A stretch of DNA of 64,000 nt from Aciditerrimonas ferrireducens (lineage in GTDB: Bacteria; Actinomycetota; Acidimicrobiia; Acidimicrobiales; UBA8190). The DNA is taken from contig NZ_JAKHEX010000002.1 in NCBI RefSeq assembly GCF_023130475.1, forward strand, positions 62,001 to 126,000, written 5' to 3'. The notes below the pieces were generated by a model that saw only the letters and a list, made by a program, of their open reading frames with translations, was not told where the DNA came from and did not search any database. Shown here one piece after another: positions 10,784-23,496 of the stretch; positions within the stretch are counted from its first letter, which is position 1, and every line of letters starts with the position of its first letter. The position numbers and the translations under genes are program-made.

Positions 10784-11374
10784 ATGGGCCGCGTGGAGGA
10801 CCGCATCGATTCGACCACCGCTGCCTTCTTGGAGGCCCAGCCGGTCTTCTTCGTCGCCAGCGCCCCGCTGGCGGCCGACGGCCGGGTGAACTGCTCGCCG
10901 AAGGGCAACCGGGGCGAGCTCAAGGTCCTCGGTCCGCGGCTCCTGGCCTACGCCGACCAAACGGGCAGTGGCGCCGAGACCGCCGCCCATCTCCGGGAGA
11001 ACGGCCGGCTGGTGCTCATGGCCTGCGCGTTCTCGGGGCCGCCCCGGATCGTCCGGGTGCACGGCCGGGGGCGGGTGGCGGAGCGAGCGACGCCCGAGTT
11101 CCTCGACCTGGCCCGCCAGCTCCCGGCCTTCGCACCGCGCAGCCCTGGCAGGACCCCGCCGCCGGTGCCGGCCGGGGTGCGGGCCGTCGTGGTCCTCGAG
11201 GTCGAGCGGGTCTCGAGCTCCTGCGGCTACGGGGTCCCGCTGCTGCGCTTCGAAGGGCACCGGTCGCAGCTGGACGACTGGGCGGAGCGCAAGGGCCCCG
11301 AGGGCCTGGCCGCCTACCGGGCGGCGAAGAACGCCCGGAGCATCGACGGCTTGCCCGCCCTGGGCGACCCCTGA
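10784..11374 (+). CDS. Pyridoxamine 5'-phosphate oxidase-like FMN-binding protein
   Basis: A 196-residue protein of the split-barrel flavin family. The N-terminal part (FLEAQPVFFVASAPLAADGRVNCSPKGN) is typical of proteins named pyridoxamine 5'-phosphate oxidase-like, which bind FMN or F420 and reduce varied substrates. The central LLAYADQTGSG...HLRENGRLVLMACAF and the C-terminal VSSSCGYGVP support this. Nothing shows that it makes pyridoxal phosphate. ATG at 10784 is preceded by a -10-like box at 5 nt and no ribosome site. Confidence 0.75.
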   Translation: MGRVEDRIDSTTAAFLEAQPVFFVASAPLAADGRVNCSPKGNRGELKVLGPRLLAYADQTGSGAETAAHLRENGRLVLMACAFSGPPRIVRVHGRGRVAERATPEFLDLARQLPAFAPRSPGRTPPPVPAGVRAVVVLEVERVSSSCGYGVPLLRFEGHRSQLDDWAERKGPEGLAAYRAAKNARSIDGLPALGDP

Positions 11375-11443
11375 GCCAAGAGCCCGGCACCCGCCTCGGG
11401 TCCGGGGCCCGAGGCCGGCTCCAGCGGCGCTCTCGGGGGAGGC

Positions 11444-11734
11444 TCAGGCGCCGAGGGAGCCGCCGCTCCCCGGGGGGAGGCGGCGCTGGCGGAAGTGGCG
11501 GTGGCCGTGGGTGCCGGCCACGATGACCGCCGCCGCCCCGACGGCCAGCACGAAATCGATGATCGGGCCGACTCCCAGGATGGCGCCCACGATGTTGCCG
11601 ACCACGGAACCGGCGAAGCCGATGAGGATGGTGGCGCCGATCCCCATGCGGCTGTGGCCCGGGACCAGCAGCCGGCCGAGGCCACCGACGATGAGCCCGC
11701 TGACGACCACGCTGAGCAGGACGGCGAGGATCAT
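11444..11734 (-). CDS. GlsB/YeaQ/YmgE-family small membrane protein
   Basis: A 96-residue protein with three membrane helices (about 2-22, 29-52, 57-74) rich in Gly, including the family segments GLIVGGLGRLLVPG and GFAGSVVGNIVGAILG. The family was once annotated as transglycosylase-associated and is linked to general stress, but the role is unknown. The tail is His/Arg-rich. A TACCCT box lies 5 nt before the ATG. Confidence 0.8.
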   Translation of the reverse strand: MILAVLLSVVVSGLIVGGLGRLLVPGHSRMGIGATILIGFAGSVVGNIVGAILGVGPIIDFVLAVGAAAVIVAGTHGHRHFRQRRLPPGSGGSLGA

Positions 11735-11739
11735 GCCCG

Positions 11740-11745
11740 AGGGTA
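11740..11745 (-). promoter_or_regulatory. -10-like box TACCCT
   Basis: Minus-strand TACCCT lies 5 nt before the ATG at 11734 of the small membrane protein gene. Confidence 0.45.
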
Positions 11746-11827
11746 CCCCTCGGCGGCGGGGACCGGGGGTCGCCCCGTCATGTTCCCGTCAGGTCGAGGC
11801 GGGCGAGCCGGAGCGGTCCGCTGACCC

Positions 11828-12823
11828 TCAGTCGAAGGCCACGGAGCTGAACTCCCGGAGCTTGTGGAGGGAGTGGCGAGCCGAGATGAGCCGGACGGTG
11901 CCCGAGCGGGAGCGCATGACGAGGGACTGGGTAGTGGCCCCGAAGTCGTGGTAGCGGACGCCTTGGAGGAGTTCGCCGTCGGTGATGCCGGTGGCGGCGA
12001 AGAAGCAGTTGTCCCCGCGCACCAGGTCGTCGGTGGTGAGGATGGCGTCGAGGTCGTAGCCCTGGGCCTGCGCCCGGGCCCGCTCGTCCTCGTCCCGGGC
12101 CACCAGGCGGCCCTGGATCTCCCCTCCCATGGACTTGAGGGCGGCAGCGGCCAGGACCCCCTCGGGGGTGCCGCCGGTACCCAGGAGCAGGTCCACGCCC
12201 GAGTCGGGCCAGGCGGTCGAGATGGCCCCGGCGACGTCCCCGTCCGTGATGAGCTTGATGCGGGCCCCGATGCCCCGGACCTCGGCGATGAGCTCCCGGT
12301 GGCGCTCCCGGTCGAGGATGACGACGGTGACGTCCCGGACGGACTTGCCGAGGGCCTTGGCGACGGCCTCGACGTTCTCCGCCGGTGGCCGCCGGAGGTC
12401 GACCACGCCGGCCGCCTTCGGGCCGACGGCCAGCTTCTCCATGTAGACGCAGGGACCGGGGTTGAACATGGTGCCCCGCTCGGAGACGGCGATGACGGCC
12501 AGGGCTCCGCCCCGGCCGAGGGCGGTGAGGGTGGTGCCGTCGATCGGGTCGACGGCCACGTCGGCCTGGGGCGGGCTGCCGTTGCCGACCCGCTCCCCGT
12601 TGTAGAGCATGGGGGCCTGGTCCTTCTCCCCCTCCCCGATGACCACGATGCCGTCCATGGCCACGCCGTCGAGGACCACCCGCATGGCGTTCACCGCCGC
12701 GTTGTCGGCCCCGTTCTTGTCGCCCCGGCCCATCCAGCGGCCCGCGGCCATGGCGGCCGCCTCGGTCACCCGGACCAGCTCCATGGCCAGGTTGCGGTCG
12801 GGGGCTTGAGGAGTGCCAGCCAC
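11828..12823 (-). CDS. glpX: Class II fructose-1,6-bisphosphatase
   Basis: Gluconeogenic phosphatase converting fructose 1,6-bisphosphate to fructose 6-phosphate; 331 residues. Hallmarks of the GlpX type are [17 protein letters not shown], the metal motif [11 protein letters not shown] and [29 protein letters not shown] (read in two parts). In many actinobacteria this is the only such enzyme. GTG at 12823 is preferred because TATCGT lies exactly 6 nt upstream. An ATG 30 nt further out (12853) would add ten residues, [10 protein letters not shown]. The gene diverges from murA. Confidence 0.93.
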   Translation of the reverse strand: MAGTPQAPDRNLAMELVRVTEAAAMAAGRWMGRGDKNGADNAAVNAMRVVLDGVAMDGIVVIGEGEKDQAPMLYNGERVGNGSPPQADVAVDPIDGTTLTALGRGGALAVIAVSERGTMFNPGPCVYMEKLAVGPKAAGVVDLRRPPAENVEAVAKALGKSVRDVTVVILDRERHRELIAEVRGIGARIKLITDGDVAGAISTAWPDSGVDLLLGTGGTPEGVLAAAALKSMGGEIQGRLVARDEDERARAQAQGYDLDAILTTDDLVRGDNCFFAATGITDGELLQGVRYHDFGATTQSLVMRSRSGTVRLISARHSLHKLREFSSVAFD

Positions 12824-12829
12824 GGCCCG

Positions 12830-12835
12830 ACGATA
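12830..12835 (-). promoter_or_regulatory. -10-like box TATCGT for glpX
   Basis: Minus-strand TATCGT lies 6 nt before GTG 12823 and decides the start chosen for glpX. Confidence 0.45.
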
Positions 12836-12873
12836 ACCCAGGAGGGGCTCCATCGGCGGCCCCGGCGGGGGGT

Positions 12874-12879
12874 CATACT
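12874..12879 (+). promoter_or_regulatory. -10-like box CATACT for murA
   Basis: CATACT lies 7 nt before the GTG start of murA at 12887. Confidence 0.4.
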
Positions 12880-12886
12880 GGAGCCC

Positions 12887-14221
12887 GTGCCCGAGCCCTC
12901 CCCCTGCTCCCAGGTCGTGGTCCGTCCCTCGGGCCCCCTGCGGGGCGTGGTGCGGGCCGGGGGGGCGAAGAACTCGGCCCTCAAGCTCATGGCGGCCTGC
13001 CTCCTGGCCGAGGGTCGCTTCGTGCTGCGGAACGTGCCTCGGATCACCGACGTGGGCCTCATGGCCGAGGTGCTGCGGGCCATGGGGGCCGAGGTGGTCC
13101 GGCAGGAGCCGTCGGGTCCCGACGACCCTGGGGACCTGGTCGTGACCGTGCCGGCTGCGCTCGAACCGGTGGCGCCGATGAGCCTGGTGGCGAAGATGCG
13201 GGCCTCGATCGTGGTGCTCGGGCCCCTGCTGGCCCGCTGCGGCTGGGCGGTGGTGGGCATGCCGGGGGGTGACGACTTCGGGGAGCGGCCCATCGACCTG
13301 CACCTGGAGGGCCTGGCAGCCATGGGGGCCCGGTTCGAGACCGCCGAGGGCGGGGGGTTGGCGGGGACCGTCCCGGGCCGGCGGCTGCAGGGGACGACCA
13401 TCCGGCTCGCCTACCCGAGCCACACGGTGACCGACAACCTCCTCATGGCGGCGACCCTGGCCGAGGGCACGACGGTCATCGAGAACGCCGCCCGGGAGCC
13501 CGAGGTGCAGGACCTGGCGGCATTCCTCGAGGCCATGGGGGCCGAGGTTCGTGGCGCCGGGACCTCCCGGGTCGTGGTCCGGGGTGCTCGGGCCCTCCGG
13601 GGTGCCAGCCACCGGGTCGTCCCGGACCGCGTGGTCACGGCCACCTTCCTGGCGGCGGTCGGCATGGCCGGCGGCGAGGTCCGGGTGGCGGACGGCCGCC
13701 TGGCCCACATGGAGATGCTGGTCTGCAAGCTGCGGGCCATGGGCCTGGAGGTCGAGGGCGACGCCGAGGGTATCTGGGCGGCCGGCCGTCGACGGCTTAG
13801 GAGCGTGGACGTCTCGACCCTGCCCTACCCCGGCGTGGCCACCGACTACAAGCCCTTCATCGTGGCCATGCTGAGCGTCGCCGAGGGGGTGGGGATCGTG
13901 ACCGAGAACCTGTTCTCGGGGCGGTTCCGCTACGTCGAGGAGCTGCGGCGCATGGGGGCGGACGTGCGGATCGAGGGGCACCACGCCGTGGTCCGGGGGG
14001 TGCCCCGGCTGCAGGGAGCCCGGGTGCGGGCCACCGACCTGCGGGCCGGGGCAGCCCTCGTGCTGGCCGGGCTGGTGGCGGAGGGGCAGACGGTGGTCCT
14101 CGACGCCCAGCACGTCGACCGGGGCTACGACGACCTGGTCGGCAAGCTGCGGTCCCTCGGGGCCCCGGTGTGGCGGGAGCACCCCGAGGGGGAGCTCGCC
14201 ATGGCCGAGGCCGGGTGGTGA
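12887..14221 (+). CDS. murA: UDP-N-acetylglucosamine 1-carboxyvinyltransferase
   Basis: First committed enzyme of peptidoglycan synthesis: it transfers enolpyruvate from PEP to UDP-GlcNAc in the cytosol. It has 444 residues, with the inside-out alpha/beta barrel of the EPT family. Lys28 and Asn29 in [10 protein letters not shown] match the substrate-binding pair. The active-site loop reads [16 protein letters not shown]: the usual catalytic Cys (E. coli Cys115) is Asp129. The same replacement in M. tuberculosis MurA makes it insensitive to fosfomycin. C-terminal [13 protein letters not shown] and [19 protein letters not shown] segments are normal. It lies downstream of the atp operon as in mycobacteria. 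Confidence 0.96.
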   Translation: MPEPSPCSQVVVRPSGPLRGVVRAGGAKNSALKLMAACLLAEGRFVLRNVPRITDVGLMAEVLRAMGAEVVRQEPSGPDDPGDLVVTVPAALEPVAPMSLVAKMRASIVVLGPLLARCGWAVVGMPGGDDFGERPIDLHLEGLAAMGARFETAEGGGLAGTVPGRRLQGTTIRLAYPSHTVTDNLLMAATLAEGTTVIENAAREPEVQDLAAFLEAMGAEVRGAGTSRVVVRGARALRGASHRVVPDRVVTATFLAAVGMAGGEVRVADGRLAHMEMLVCKLRAMGLEVEGDAEGIWAAGRRRLRSVDVSTLPYPGVATDYKPFIVAMLSVAEGVGIVTENLFSGRFRYVEELRRMGADVRIEGHHAVVRGVPRLQGARVRATDLRAGAALVLAGLVAEGQTVVLDAQHVDRGYDDLVGKLRSLGAPVWREHPEGELAMAEAGW

Positions 14222-14254
14222 GCGCCGGGGCCGGTCCCCTACGCTCCAGGCGCC

Positions 14255-15352
14255 ATGGCTGAGGATCTCGCCACCGTCTCGACCGAGCCCCGCCCCGGGC
14301 CGGGTCGCGTCTCGCGGGACCCCGCCGAGCTGCTGGACCAGGCGGGCTCGGGGGACCGTCGGGCCCTGGCCCGCCTCCTCAGCCTCGTCGAAGCCGGGCG
14401 CGCCGAGGGGCAGGCCCTCTCGGCCCTGGCCCATGCCCGGGCGGCCGGCCAGGAGGGCTGGACGGTGGGGATCACCGGGGCTCCGGGGGCCGGCAAGTCG
14501 ACCCTGACCTCCCGGCTGGTGGCCGAGGCCCGGCGCCGGGGGGCCCCGAGGGTGGCGGTGGTGGCCGTCGACCCCACCTCCCCCTTCAGCGGCGGGGCGG
14601 TCCTCGGCGACCGGGTCCGGATGCAGGACCACGCCGGCGACGACGGGGTCTTCATCCGGTCCATGGCCACCCGCGGGCACCTGGGCGGGCTGTCGGTGGC
14701 CGTCCCCGAGGCCATCTGGGTGCTCTGGGCTGCCGGCGTCCCGCTGGTGCTCGTCGAGACCGTCGGGGTCGGCCAGGTGGAGGTCGAGGTGGCGTCGGCC
14801 ACCGACACGACCGTGGTGGTCGTGAACCCGAAGTGGGGCGACGCCGTCCAGGCCAACAAGGCCGGGCTCATGGAGGTGGCGGACGTCTTCGTGGTGAACA
14901 AGGCCGACCTGCCCGGCGCCCGGGAGGCCAGGCGGGACCTGGAGCAGATGCTGGACCTCGCGGGCCGGCCCCGGCCCGGTCGGCGAGGCGAGCAGGAAGG
15001 CGACCCGGCGGAGGCCTGGCGACCGCCGGTGGTCGAGACCGTGGCGGCCGACGGCCGGGGAGTAGCAGAGCTGTGGGCGGCGATCGAGGCGCACCAGGAC
15101 TACCTGGTCCGAAGCGGCGAGCGGGACCGCCGCCGGCGGGCCCGGGCCCGGGCCGAGCTCGAGCGGATCCTGCAGGCCCAGCTCGCCCGGGTGGTCCGGG
15201 ACCTCGAGCTCGGGGACCGGGCCGAGCTCCTCTCGGCGGTCGAGCGGGGCCAGGTGGGACCCTACGAGGCGGCTCGGACGCTGCTGCTCGACGCAGGCGA
15301 AGCCCTCCGGGGCCAGCCGGGCGCCGCGCTCGCCGAGGTCCCGCCTGGGTAG
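14255..15352 (+). CDS. meaB: MeaB/ArgK-type P-loop GTPase (methylmalonyl-CoA mutase chaperone)
   Basis: G3E-family GTPase that protects and reloads adenosylcobalamin in methylmalonyl-CoA mutase. 365 residues; Walker [10 protein letters not shown] (about 75-83), [29 protein letters not shown] and the NKAD base-recognition motif are all present. A C-terminal helical region (after about 285) serves dimerisation in the family. There is an extra Arg/Gly-rich insertion after LDLAGRP (about 243-260). No mutase subunit is encoded in this window. A TACGCT box sits 9 nt before the ATG, slightly further than at other genes. Confidence 0.93.
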   Translation: MAEDLATVSTEPRPGPGRVSRDPAELLDQAGSGDRRALARLLSLVEAGRAEGQALSALAHARAAGQEGWTVGITGAPGAGKSTLTSRLVAEARRRGAPRVAVVAVDPTSPFSGGAVLGDRVRMQDHAGDDGVFIRSMATRGHLGGLSVAVPEAIWVLWAAGVPLVLVETVGVGQVEVEVASATDTTVVVVNPKWGDAVQANKAGLMEVADVFVVNKADLPGAREARRDLEQMLDLAGRPRPGRRGEQEGDPAEAWRPPVVETVAADGRGVAELWAAIEAHQDYLVRSGERDRRRRARARAELERILQAQLARVVRDLELGDRAELLSAVERGQVGPYEAARTLLLDAGEALRGQPGAALAEVPPG

Positions 15353-15387
15353 CCGTCCCAGGGGGGCTGCCGGGGGCGTGCCGGCGC

Positions 15388-16404
15388 TCAGGCCTGGCCG
15401 GCGACGGCCTGCGCCGGGGTGCTCTCGGCCGGGTCGGCGGCCCGCAGCTCGGCAGCGGCCGTCTCGGGAGCCACGATGTTGATGGCCACGCCGGTGCCCA
15501 GCTCGAAACCAGCCCTGGTGGTGAGCTTGGGGAGGATGTGGACGTGCCAGTGGTAGGGCTCGGGGGCACGGTAGGGGGCAGCGTGGAAGACCACGTTGTA
15601 GGCCACGTCCCCGAGCCGCTGGCGCAGCCGGCGGAGGGCCTCCCGGATGGCCTGGCCGACCCCGGCCAGGTCCTGGGGGTGGGCCCGGTGCAGGTGGGCG
15701 GTGTGGGCCCGGGGCAGGACCAGCATCTCGTAGGGCACCCCGCTCCAGAAGGGGGCCACCACGAGGACCCGGTCGTCGGCCAGGACCACCCGGTGGCCGG
15801 CGTCCTCCTCGGCGGCCACCGTGGCGCACAGCAAGCAGCGGCCAGCGAAGCGGGCGAACCCGGCCTGCTCGTCGACCAGCTCCCGGGGCACGAAGGGGAT
15901 GCCGAGGAGCTGGCCGTGGGGGTGCTCGATGGAGGCGCCGGCTTCCCGGCCGCTGTTCACGATGGCCTGGCTGTAGCGCAGACCGGGGACCGCAGCGTGC
16001 TCCTCGACGCGATCCCGGATGGCGGCCATGACCAAGGCCGCCTGGTCCTCACTGATGGCGTCCCAGCCGTCTGCGTGCGACGGCGAGAGGACCAGGACCT
16101 CGTGGATGCCGCCCGCGTTCGCCTGGGTGAAGACCGGCCCGCGGTGCTCCACGACGAAGGGCTCGTCCCCCTCGAACGCCGGGTAGAGGTTCTTCACCAC
16201 CCGGACGGCCCACCGTCCACCGGCCCCGTAGGTCTCGAGGGCCGGCGGGGAGGCCTCCTCGTTGCCCGGGCAGAAAGGACAGGGGCGAGAGGTGTCGGCC
16301 TGGACCACCGAGAGCCGAGGGGCGAAAGCCGAGGGCCGCTCGGACCGGTCCACGCTCAAGACCACCCAACGGCCGGTCAGCGGATCAAGGCGGAGCTGGC
16401 TCAC
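15388..16404 (-). CDS. galT: Galactose-1-phosphate uridylyltransferase
   Basis: HIT-superfamily transferase of the Leloir pathway that exchanges UMP between UDP-glucose and galactose 1-phosphate; 338 residues, normal length. Zinc-site cysteines CPFC at about 42-45, the catalytic segment EHPHGQLLG (HxH) and the [10 protein letters not shown] motif are present. GTG at 16404 has a GAGGAGGG ribosome site 5-6 nt upstream. No other galactose gene is nearby, so a role in nucleotide-sugar metabolism other than galactose use is possible. Confidence 0.94.
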   Translation of the reverse strand: MSQLRLDPLTGRWVVLSVDRSERPSAFAPRLSVVQADTSRPCPFCPGNEEASPPALETYGAGGRWAVRVVKNLYPAFEGDEPFVVEHRGPVFTQANAGGIHEVLVLSPSHADGWDAISEDQAALVMAAIRDRVEEHAAVPGLRYSQAIVNSGREAGASIEHPHGQLLGIPFVPRELVDEQAGFARFAGRCLLCATVAAEEDAGHRVVLADDRVLVVAPFWSGVPYEMLVLPRAHTAHLHRAHPQDLAGVGQAIREALRRLRQRLGDVAYNVVFHAAPYRAPEPYHWHVHILPKLTTRAGFELGTGVAINIVAPETAAAELRAADPAESTPAQAVAGQA

Positions 16405-16689
16405 CGGGCCCTCCTCGGCGTTGCTGCTACGGCGACGGACCTCACTGGCCGATCACGCTCCTCGTACCCGGTCCGGGTATCGCCCGGGCCGGCTGACTGC
16501 CCCGCGCTGCTCGTCTCTCGTTGGCTTCAGGCTAGCGGGCGGCGGGCCGGCGGGGATGGCACACCGAAGACCTCGGCAGGCCCGCTCCCCGAGCCAAGGA
16601 CTCGGCGGCCCGGTTGGGTCGGCGTTGGGGAACGGGGCGGCCCGGGCCGGCGACTCCCCGGCCCTCGGGCGCTGGGGCACCATGAGGTC

Positions 16690-17202
16690 GTGCTGCTGCC
16701 CGGGGAGGTCTGGCTGGCCGGGGTCGGAGTGAACAGCCCGGCGTTCGGGATCGTCCTGGCGCTGCACGTGGCGGCGGTCCTCGTGGGCTTCGGTTCGGTC
16801 CTGGTGACCGGGGTCCAGGGGGCCCGCCTGGCCCGGCTCCCGGTGGGACCGCTCCCGGCCCACCTGGCCCGGTTCTTCGCCACCCCCCGGAACTGGGCGG
16901 CCCGGGCCGTCTACCTTGTGCCCCTGCTCGGGGCCGCCCTGGTCTGGCTGAGCGACGGCCGCTTCGCCTTCGACGACCCCTTCGTCGAGATGGGCGGCGG
17001 GCTCTGGGTGGCCGCCGTGCTCCTGAGCGAGGCCCTGGTCCTGCGCGGCGAGCGGCGCCTGGCCCGGGTCCTGGCCGACGAGCGCGAACCGACTCCCGGG
17101 CCCGAGGTCGCCCGAGAAGGCCGACGGATGGCCCTCGGGGCCGCCGGGGTGCTCGTCCTGGTCGGCGCGGCGGCCGTGATCATGGGGGCCCACCCAGGAT
17201 GA
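16690..17202 (+). CDS. DUF2269-like four-helix membrane protein
   Basis: About 170 residues with four hydrophobic segments: IVLALHVAAVLVGFGSVLV, AVYLVPLLGAALVWL, LWVAAVLLSEALVL and ALGAAGVLVLVGAAAVIM. The layout resembles predicted integral membrane proteins of the DUF2269 type; the function is unknown. The start is uncertain: GTG 16690 is used, while GTG 16729 (VNSPAFG) would remove 13 residues. The stop overlaps the ATG of the cysteine desulfurase (ATGA), so the two are translationally coupled. Confidence 0.6.
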   Translation: MLLPGEVWLAGVGVNSPAFGIVLALHVAAVLVGFGSVLVTGVQGARLARLPVGPLPAHLARFFATPRNWAARAVYLVPLLGAALVWLSDGRFAFDDPFVEMGGGLWVAAVLLSEALVLRGERRLARVLADEREPTPGPEVAREGRRMALGAAGVLVLVGAAAVIMGAHPG

Positions 17203-18515
17203 ACACCACGGCGCGGGCCGGCAGGGAGCCGGGCGGGGCCCCGGTGTACCTGGACCACGCGGCGAGCAGCCCGCTGCGCCCTGAGGCCCTGGAGGCCATG
17301 CTGCCCTGGCTGGCTGGCCAGCCGGCCAACCCGGCGGGGTCCCACCGGATGGCCCGGCGAGCCAAGGCCGCCTTGGAGGACGCCCGGGAGCAGATCGCGG
17401 CGGTCGTGGGGTGCCGGCCCGACGAGCTGGTCTTCACGAGCGGCGGTACCGAGGCGGCCAACCTGGGGGTGCATGCGGCCCGCGACCGGGGTCGACTGCT
17501 GTGCAGCGCCATCGAGCACGCGGCGGTCCTCGAGCCCTGCCGGGCTCTTGGGGGCGCGACCGTGCCGGTCGAGCCGACCGGGATCCTGGACCTGGCCGCC
17601 TTGGCCGAGGCCCTGGACTCGCCCGGCCCGCCGGTGGCCCTCGTCGCGGTCATGGCGGTGAACAACGAGCTGGGCACCGTCCAGCCGGTCCCCGAGGTCG
17701 TGGCCCAGGTGGCCCGGGCCGCCCCGGGGGCTTTGGTGCTCTGCGACGCGGTGGCTGCCTTGCCCTGGGTCGAGCTCCCCGAGCTGACCCAGGGCTGCGC
17801 CCTAGTGGCCTTGAGCGCCCACAAGGTCGGTGGTCCGCCGGGCATCGGGGCGCTGGTGGTCCGACGACCGGCCCAGCTGGCGCCCTTGCTGCGGGGCGGC
17901 AGCCAGGAGCGGGGCCGGCGCCCGGGGACCGTGCCGGTCGCCCTGGCCGTCGGGATGGCCGCCGCCCTCCAGGCCGCGTGGGAGGATCGGGTGGCCGCTC
18001 GGGCGCGTCTGGCTGCCCTGCGGCGCCGCCTGGTGACGGGCCTGGTGGCCGAGGCCGGGGCGGTCCCCACCCTCGGTGCGGCGTGGGACAGCGCCGCCGT
18101 GGACCTCGCCCACCTCCGCTTCCCCGGGGTCGCCGCCCAGGAGCTGGTCGTCGGGCTCGACGTCGCCGGAGTCTGCGCTTCGGTCGGCGCAGCCTGTGCC
18201 AGCGGTGCCCCCGAGCCCAGCCACGTCCTGACCGCCATCGGCCTGCCCGAGACCGAGGCCCGCACCGGCCTTCGCTTCAGCCTCGGCTGGACGACGAGCG
18301 ACGCCGAGGTGGACCGGGCCCTGGCCGTGGTCCCCGGGGTGGTCCGTGCCCTGCGGTCGAAAGCCCCGGGGGACGAGCGGATCAGGGATCAGGGGACCCG
18401 GTCGAGAGGACCGACCCTCGCCTCGGCGGCGAGCACGCCGGCTCCCCGGCGGAGCACGCCAGGAGGGCCGAGCGGCCGGCCGGGCGCGGTCCCGGGGGTG
18501 GGCGGCACCGGTTGA
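17199..18515 (+). CDS. iscS: Cysteine desulfurase (IscS/NifS-like)
   Basis: PLP enzyme that removes sulfur from cysteine for Fe-S clusters and tRNA thiolation. The N-terminus YLDHAASSPLRPEA, the PLP lysine Lys209 in ALSAHKVGGP and the mobile loop with the catalytic cysteine in GAACASG (about residue 336) are present. The usual length is about 380-400; here the frame runs to 438 residues with a Pro/Ser/Gly-rich tail of about 50 residues that is antisense to the end of the diguanylate cyclase (127-bp overlap). The tail may be a lost stop codon rather than a real domain. Nearness to mnmA fits a sulfur-donor role. Confidence 0.92.
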   Translation: MNTTARAGREPGGAPVYLDHAASSPLRPEALEAMLPWLAGQPANPAGSHRMARRAKAALEDAREQIAAVVGCRPDELVFTSGGTEAANLGVHAARDRGRLLCSAIEHAAVLEPCRALGGATVPVEPTGILDLAALAEALDSPGPPVALVAVMAVNNELGTVQPVPEVVAQVARAAPGALVLCDAVAALPWVELPELTQGCALVALSAHKVGGPPGIGALVVRRPAQLAPLLRGGSQERGRRPGTVPVALAVGMAAALQAAWEDRVAARARLAALRRRLVTGLVAEAGAVPTLGAAWDSAAVDLAHLRFPGVAAQELVVGLDVAGVCASVGAACASGAPEPSHVLTAIGLPETEARTGLRFSLGWTTSDAEVDRALAVVPGVVRALRSKAPGDERIRDQGTRSRGPTLASAASTPAPRRSTPGGPSGRPGAVPGVGGTG

Positions 18516-20017
18516 GCCGGGGGCGCCGCGCCCTGTGGGGGGCGGCCCTGCTGGGGGCCGGGCGCGCCGACGCCAGGACGGGGCGGGTGCAGGCGAGCGT
18601 GCCGGGGGCCGCCCTGACGGCCTGGTGGGCCGGCGGGGGTGAGACCTAGGGGCCCAGCCGGGGGGGAGGGGTGACCCGACCCGAGACCGGGGGGCCGGGT
18701 CCCCACCGGGCCGGGCCCGCTGGGGCTGGCTCCAGGCTTGCCGGGCCCGCGATGGCTTGGTCCATTGGGGGCAGCCGAGGTGAAGACCCCGGTCGCAAGC
18801 TGGCCCGCGGGCATGCTGGCCCGCTGGAGGGCGCTGAGCAGGTTGGCAGGGGCCTGGTCAGCGGACCCGAGCTGGTGGGCCGCCAGGGTGCCGGAGGACG
18901 AGGTGCTCGAGTTGGCCCCGGGGGTGCCCGTTCGGCGGGTGGCCTCCCGGGCCGAGCCCGCTGAGGCTGTGCCGACTGGGCCTGCGCCGACCGGGCGTGC
19001 ACCGACGGAGGCCGGGACCGGCGGGGAGGAGGCCTGGGCGACGTCGAAGGCGGTCACCGCCGCGGCCAGGGAGGCCACCGCCGAGGCCGCCCCGAGGCCC
19101 CGCCGGAAACGGGCCTGGCGGGCTCGACGGCGACGGCGCTCCCGGCGTCGCCGGTAGAGGTCGAGGTCGGCCAGGTGCACGAGCGCGTCGGGGGTCAAGG
19201 GCGCACTGCCCGGTGACCGGGGCCGGGCGGCCACTCCCCAGCTGAAGGCCGGTCCCCCGGCTCGTTCGAGGCGCCCCAGGAGGGCCCGGGCTCCAGCGGC
19301 ATCGGTGAAGGGCAGGAGGAGGACGAACTCGTCACCGCCGGTCCGGTAGAGGTCGTCGGCGTCCCGGAGCTCCCGACGGAAGGTGGCCACGAGGGCGCTG
19401 AGGGCCGCGTCGCCCGCAGCGTGGCCCCGGGTGTCGTTGATGGTCTTCAGGCCGTCCAGGTCGATGGCCGCCACGGCCAGGTCCAGGTCCGCCTCCTCGG
19501 CGGCCGCGAGGGCTCGTCGGAGGTCCTCGGCGAGGGCCCGACGGTTCCGGCAGCCGGTCAAGGGATCGGTGCGGGCGATGGCCGAGAGCTGACCGGCCGC
19601 GGCGTCGACCGCCTGGAACATGACCTGGTCGAGCAGCTCGTGGAGCACCGCCGGGGAGAGGCCGGCCGGTGCGGACGGGACCCCCAGGGCGACCAGGGAC
19701 CGAGGGTCCTCCCCGAGCAGGGTTCGCAGGGCGGCCAGGGCGGTCACGACGTCCGCCGGGGACTGGGCTCTTGCCCCCCAGCTCCGAGCGGAGCGACCCA
19801 GCTGGGCGGTCTGGCCGCCCTGGGCGAGGGCGGTGGCCAAGGTGGCCAGGAGCGCGTCGGCGCCCGCCCCGGGGCCGGTCGCAAGGCCCCGGGCCCGACA
19901 GCGCTCGGCCCAGGGCTCGAGCACGTCGGGCAGACCCGGAGGCAAGCCCCGCGTCGCGTCGGTCGACGCCCCGGCGACCGGGGCCGACGGCTGCCTGGGC
20001 TGCTTGGCCTGGTCCAT
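18389..20017 (-). CDS. Diguanylate cyclase with C-terminal membrane helix and proline-rich tail
   Basis: A 542-residue protein predicted to make c-di-GMP. The N-terminal part (1-140) is alpha-helical without a recognised sensor. The GGDEF domain (about 146-290) has DPLTGCRNRR, AIDLDGLKTIND with metal-binding Asp residues, an inhibitory I-site RDAD (218-221) and an intact GGDEF (227-231). A basic stretch RRRRERRRRRAR and one membrane helix (about 307-328) follow, then over 200 residues of Ser/Thr/Pro/Gly-rich tail. With the basic side inward, the tail would lie outside the cell. The order catalytic domain - helix - tail is unusual. An AAGGACCGGAG site precedes the ATG. Confidence 0.8.
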   Translation of the reverse strand: MDQAKQPRQPSAPVAGASTDATRGLPPGLPDVLEPWAERCRARGLATGPGAGADALLATLATALAQGGQTAQLGRSARSWGARAQSPADVVTALAALRTLLGEDPRSLVALGVPSAPAGLSPAVLHELLDQVMFQAVDAAAGQLSAIARTDPLTGCRNRRALAEDLRRALAAAEEADLDLAVAAIDLDGLKTINDTRGHAAGDAALSALVATFRRELRDADDLYRTGGDEFVLLLPFTDAAGARALLGRLERAGGPAFSWGVAARPRSPGSAPLTPDALVHLADLDLYRRRRERRRRRARQARFRRGLGAASAVASLAAAVTAFDVAQASSPPVPASVGARPVGAGPVGTASAGSAREATRRTGTPGANSSTSSSGTLAAHQLGSADQAPANLLSALQRASMPAGQLATGVFTSAAPNGPSHRGPGKPGASPSGPGPVGTRPPGLGSGHPSPPAGPLGLTPAGPPGRQGGPRHARLHPPRPGVGAPGPQQGRPPQGAAPPAQPVPPTPGTAPGRPLGPPGVLRRGAGVLAAEARVGPLDRVP

Positions 20018-20250
20018 CTCCGGTCCTTCTCTCCGCCCCCTCCGGGGGGGTGTCGGGCCCGGCGCCTCCCTGCGCCCCTCGGTGCATCGGCAGCCGTCCT
20101 TGCTGCCGCCAACCTGCGCCATCATCTCACAGAGTGTGATGTAGTCGACACCCTGCGCTTTCCCTCGTTGTAGCACGTCGGGGCGGGCAGGGGAAGGCAG
20201 GGGCGGCCCGCCGGCGTCCGGCTCCGCCGAGGCGGTCCTGGGCGGAGCCC

Positions 20251-20256
20251 TAGGCT
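20251..20256 (+). promoter_or_regulatory. -10-like box TAGGCT for mnmA
   Basis: TAGGCT lies 6 nt before the GTG at 20263. Confidence 0.45.
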
Positions 20257-20262
20257 TGGCTC

Positions 20263-23417
<3,155 letters not shown>

Positions 23418-23496
23418 GCGGAGAACCACCAGCTCTCGGCCTCAAACCGCTAGCCTGACGGCTTCGGGCGTCACCGGGCGCCCGCCCCTTCCTGCC

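Noticed and set aside
10784-11374. pdxH (pyridoxal phosphate synthesis)
   Set aside because: The protein belongs to the broad flavin split-barrel family but lacks features that would assign it to PdxH.
11828-15829. A 1,333-codon open frame on the minus strand covering glpX and running antisense through murA and meaB
   Set aside because: Only the part ending at 11828 and starting near 12823 has family similarity (GlpX). The rest is a side effect of high GC, which makes stops rare in other frames.
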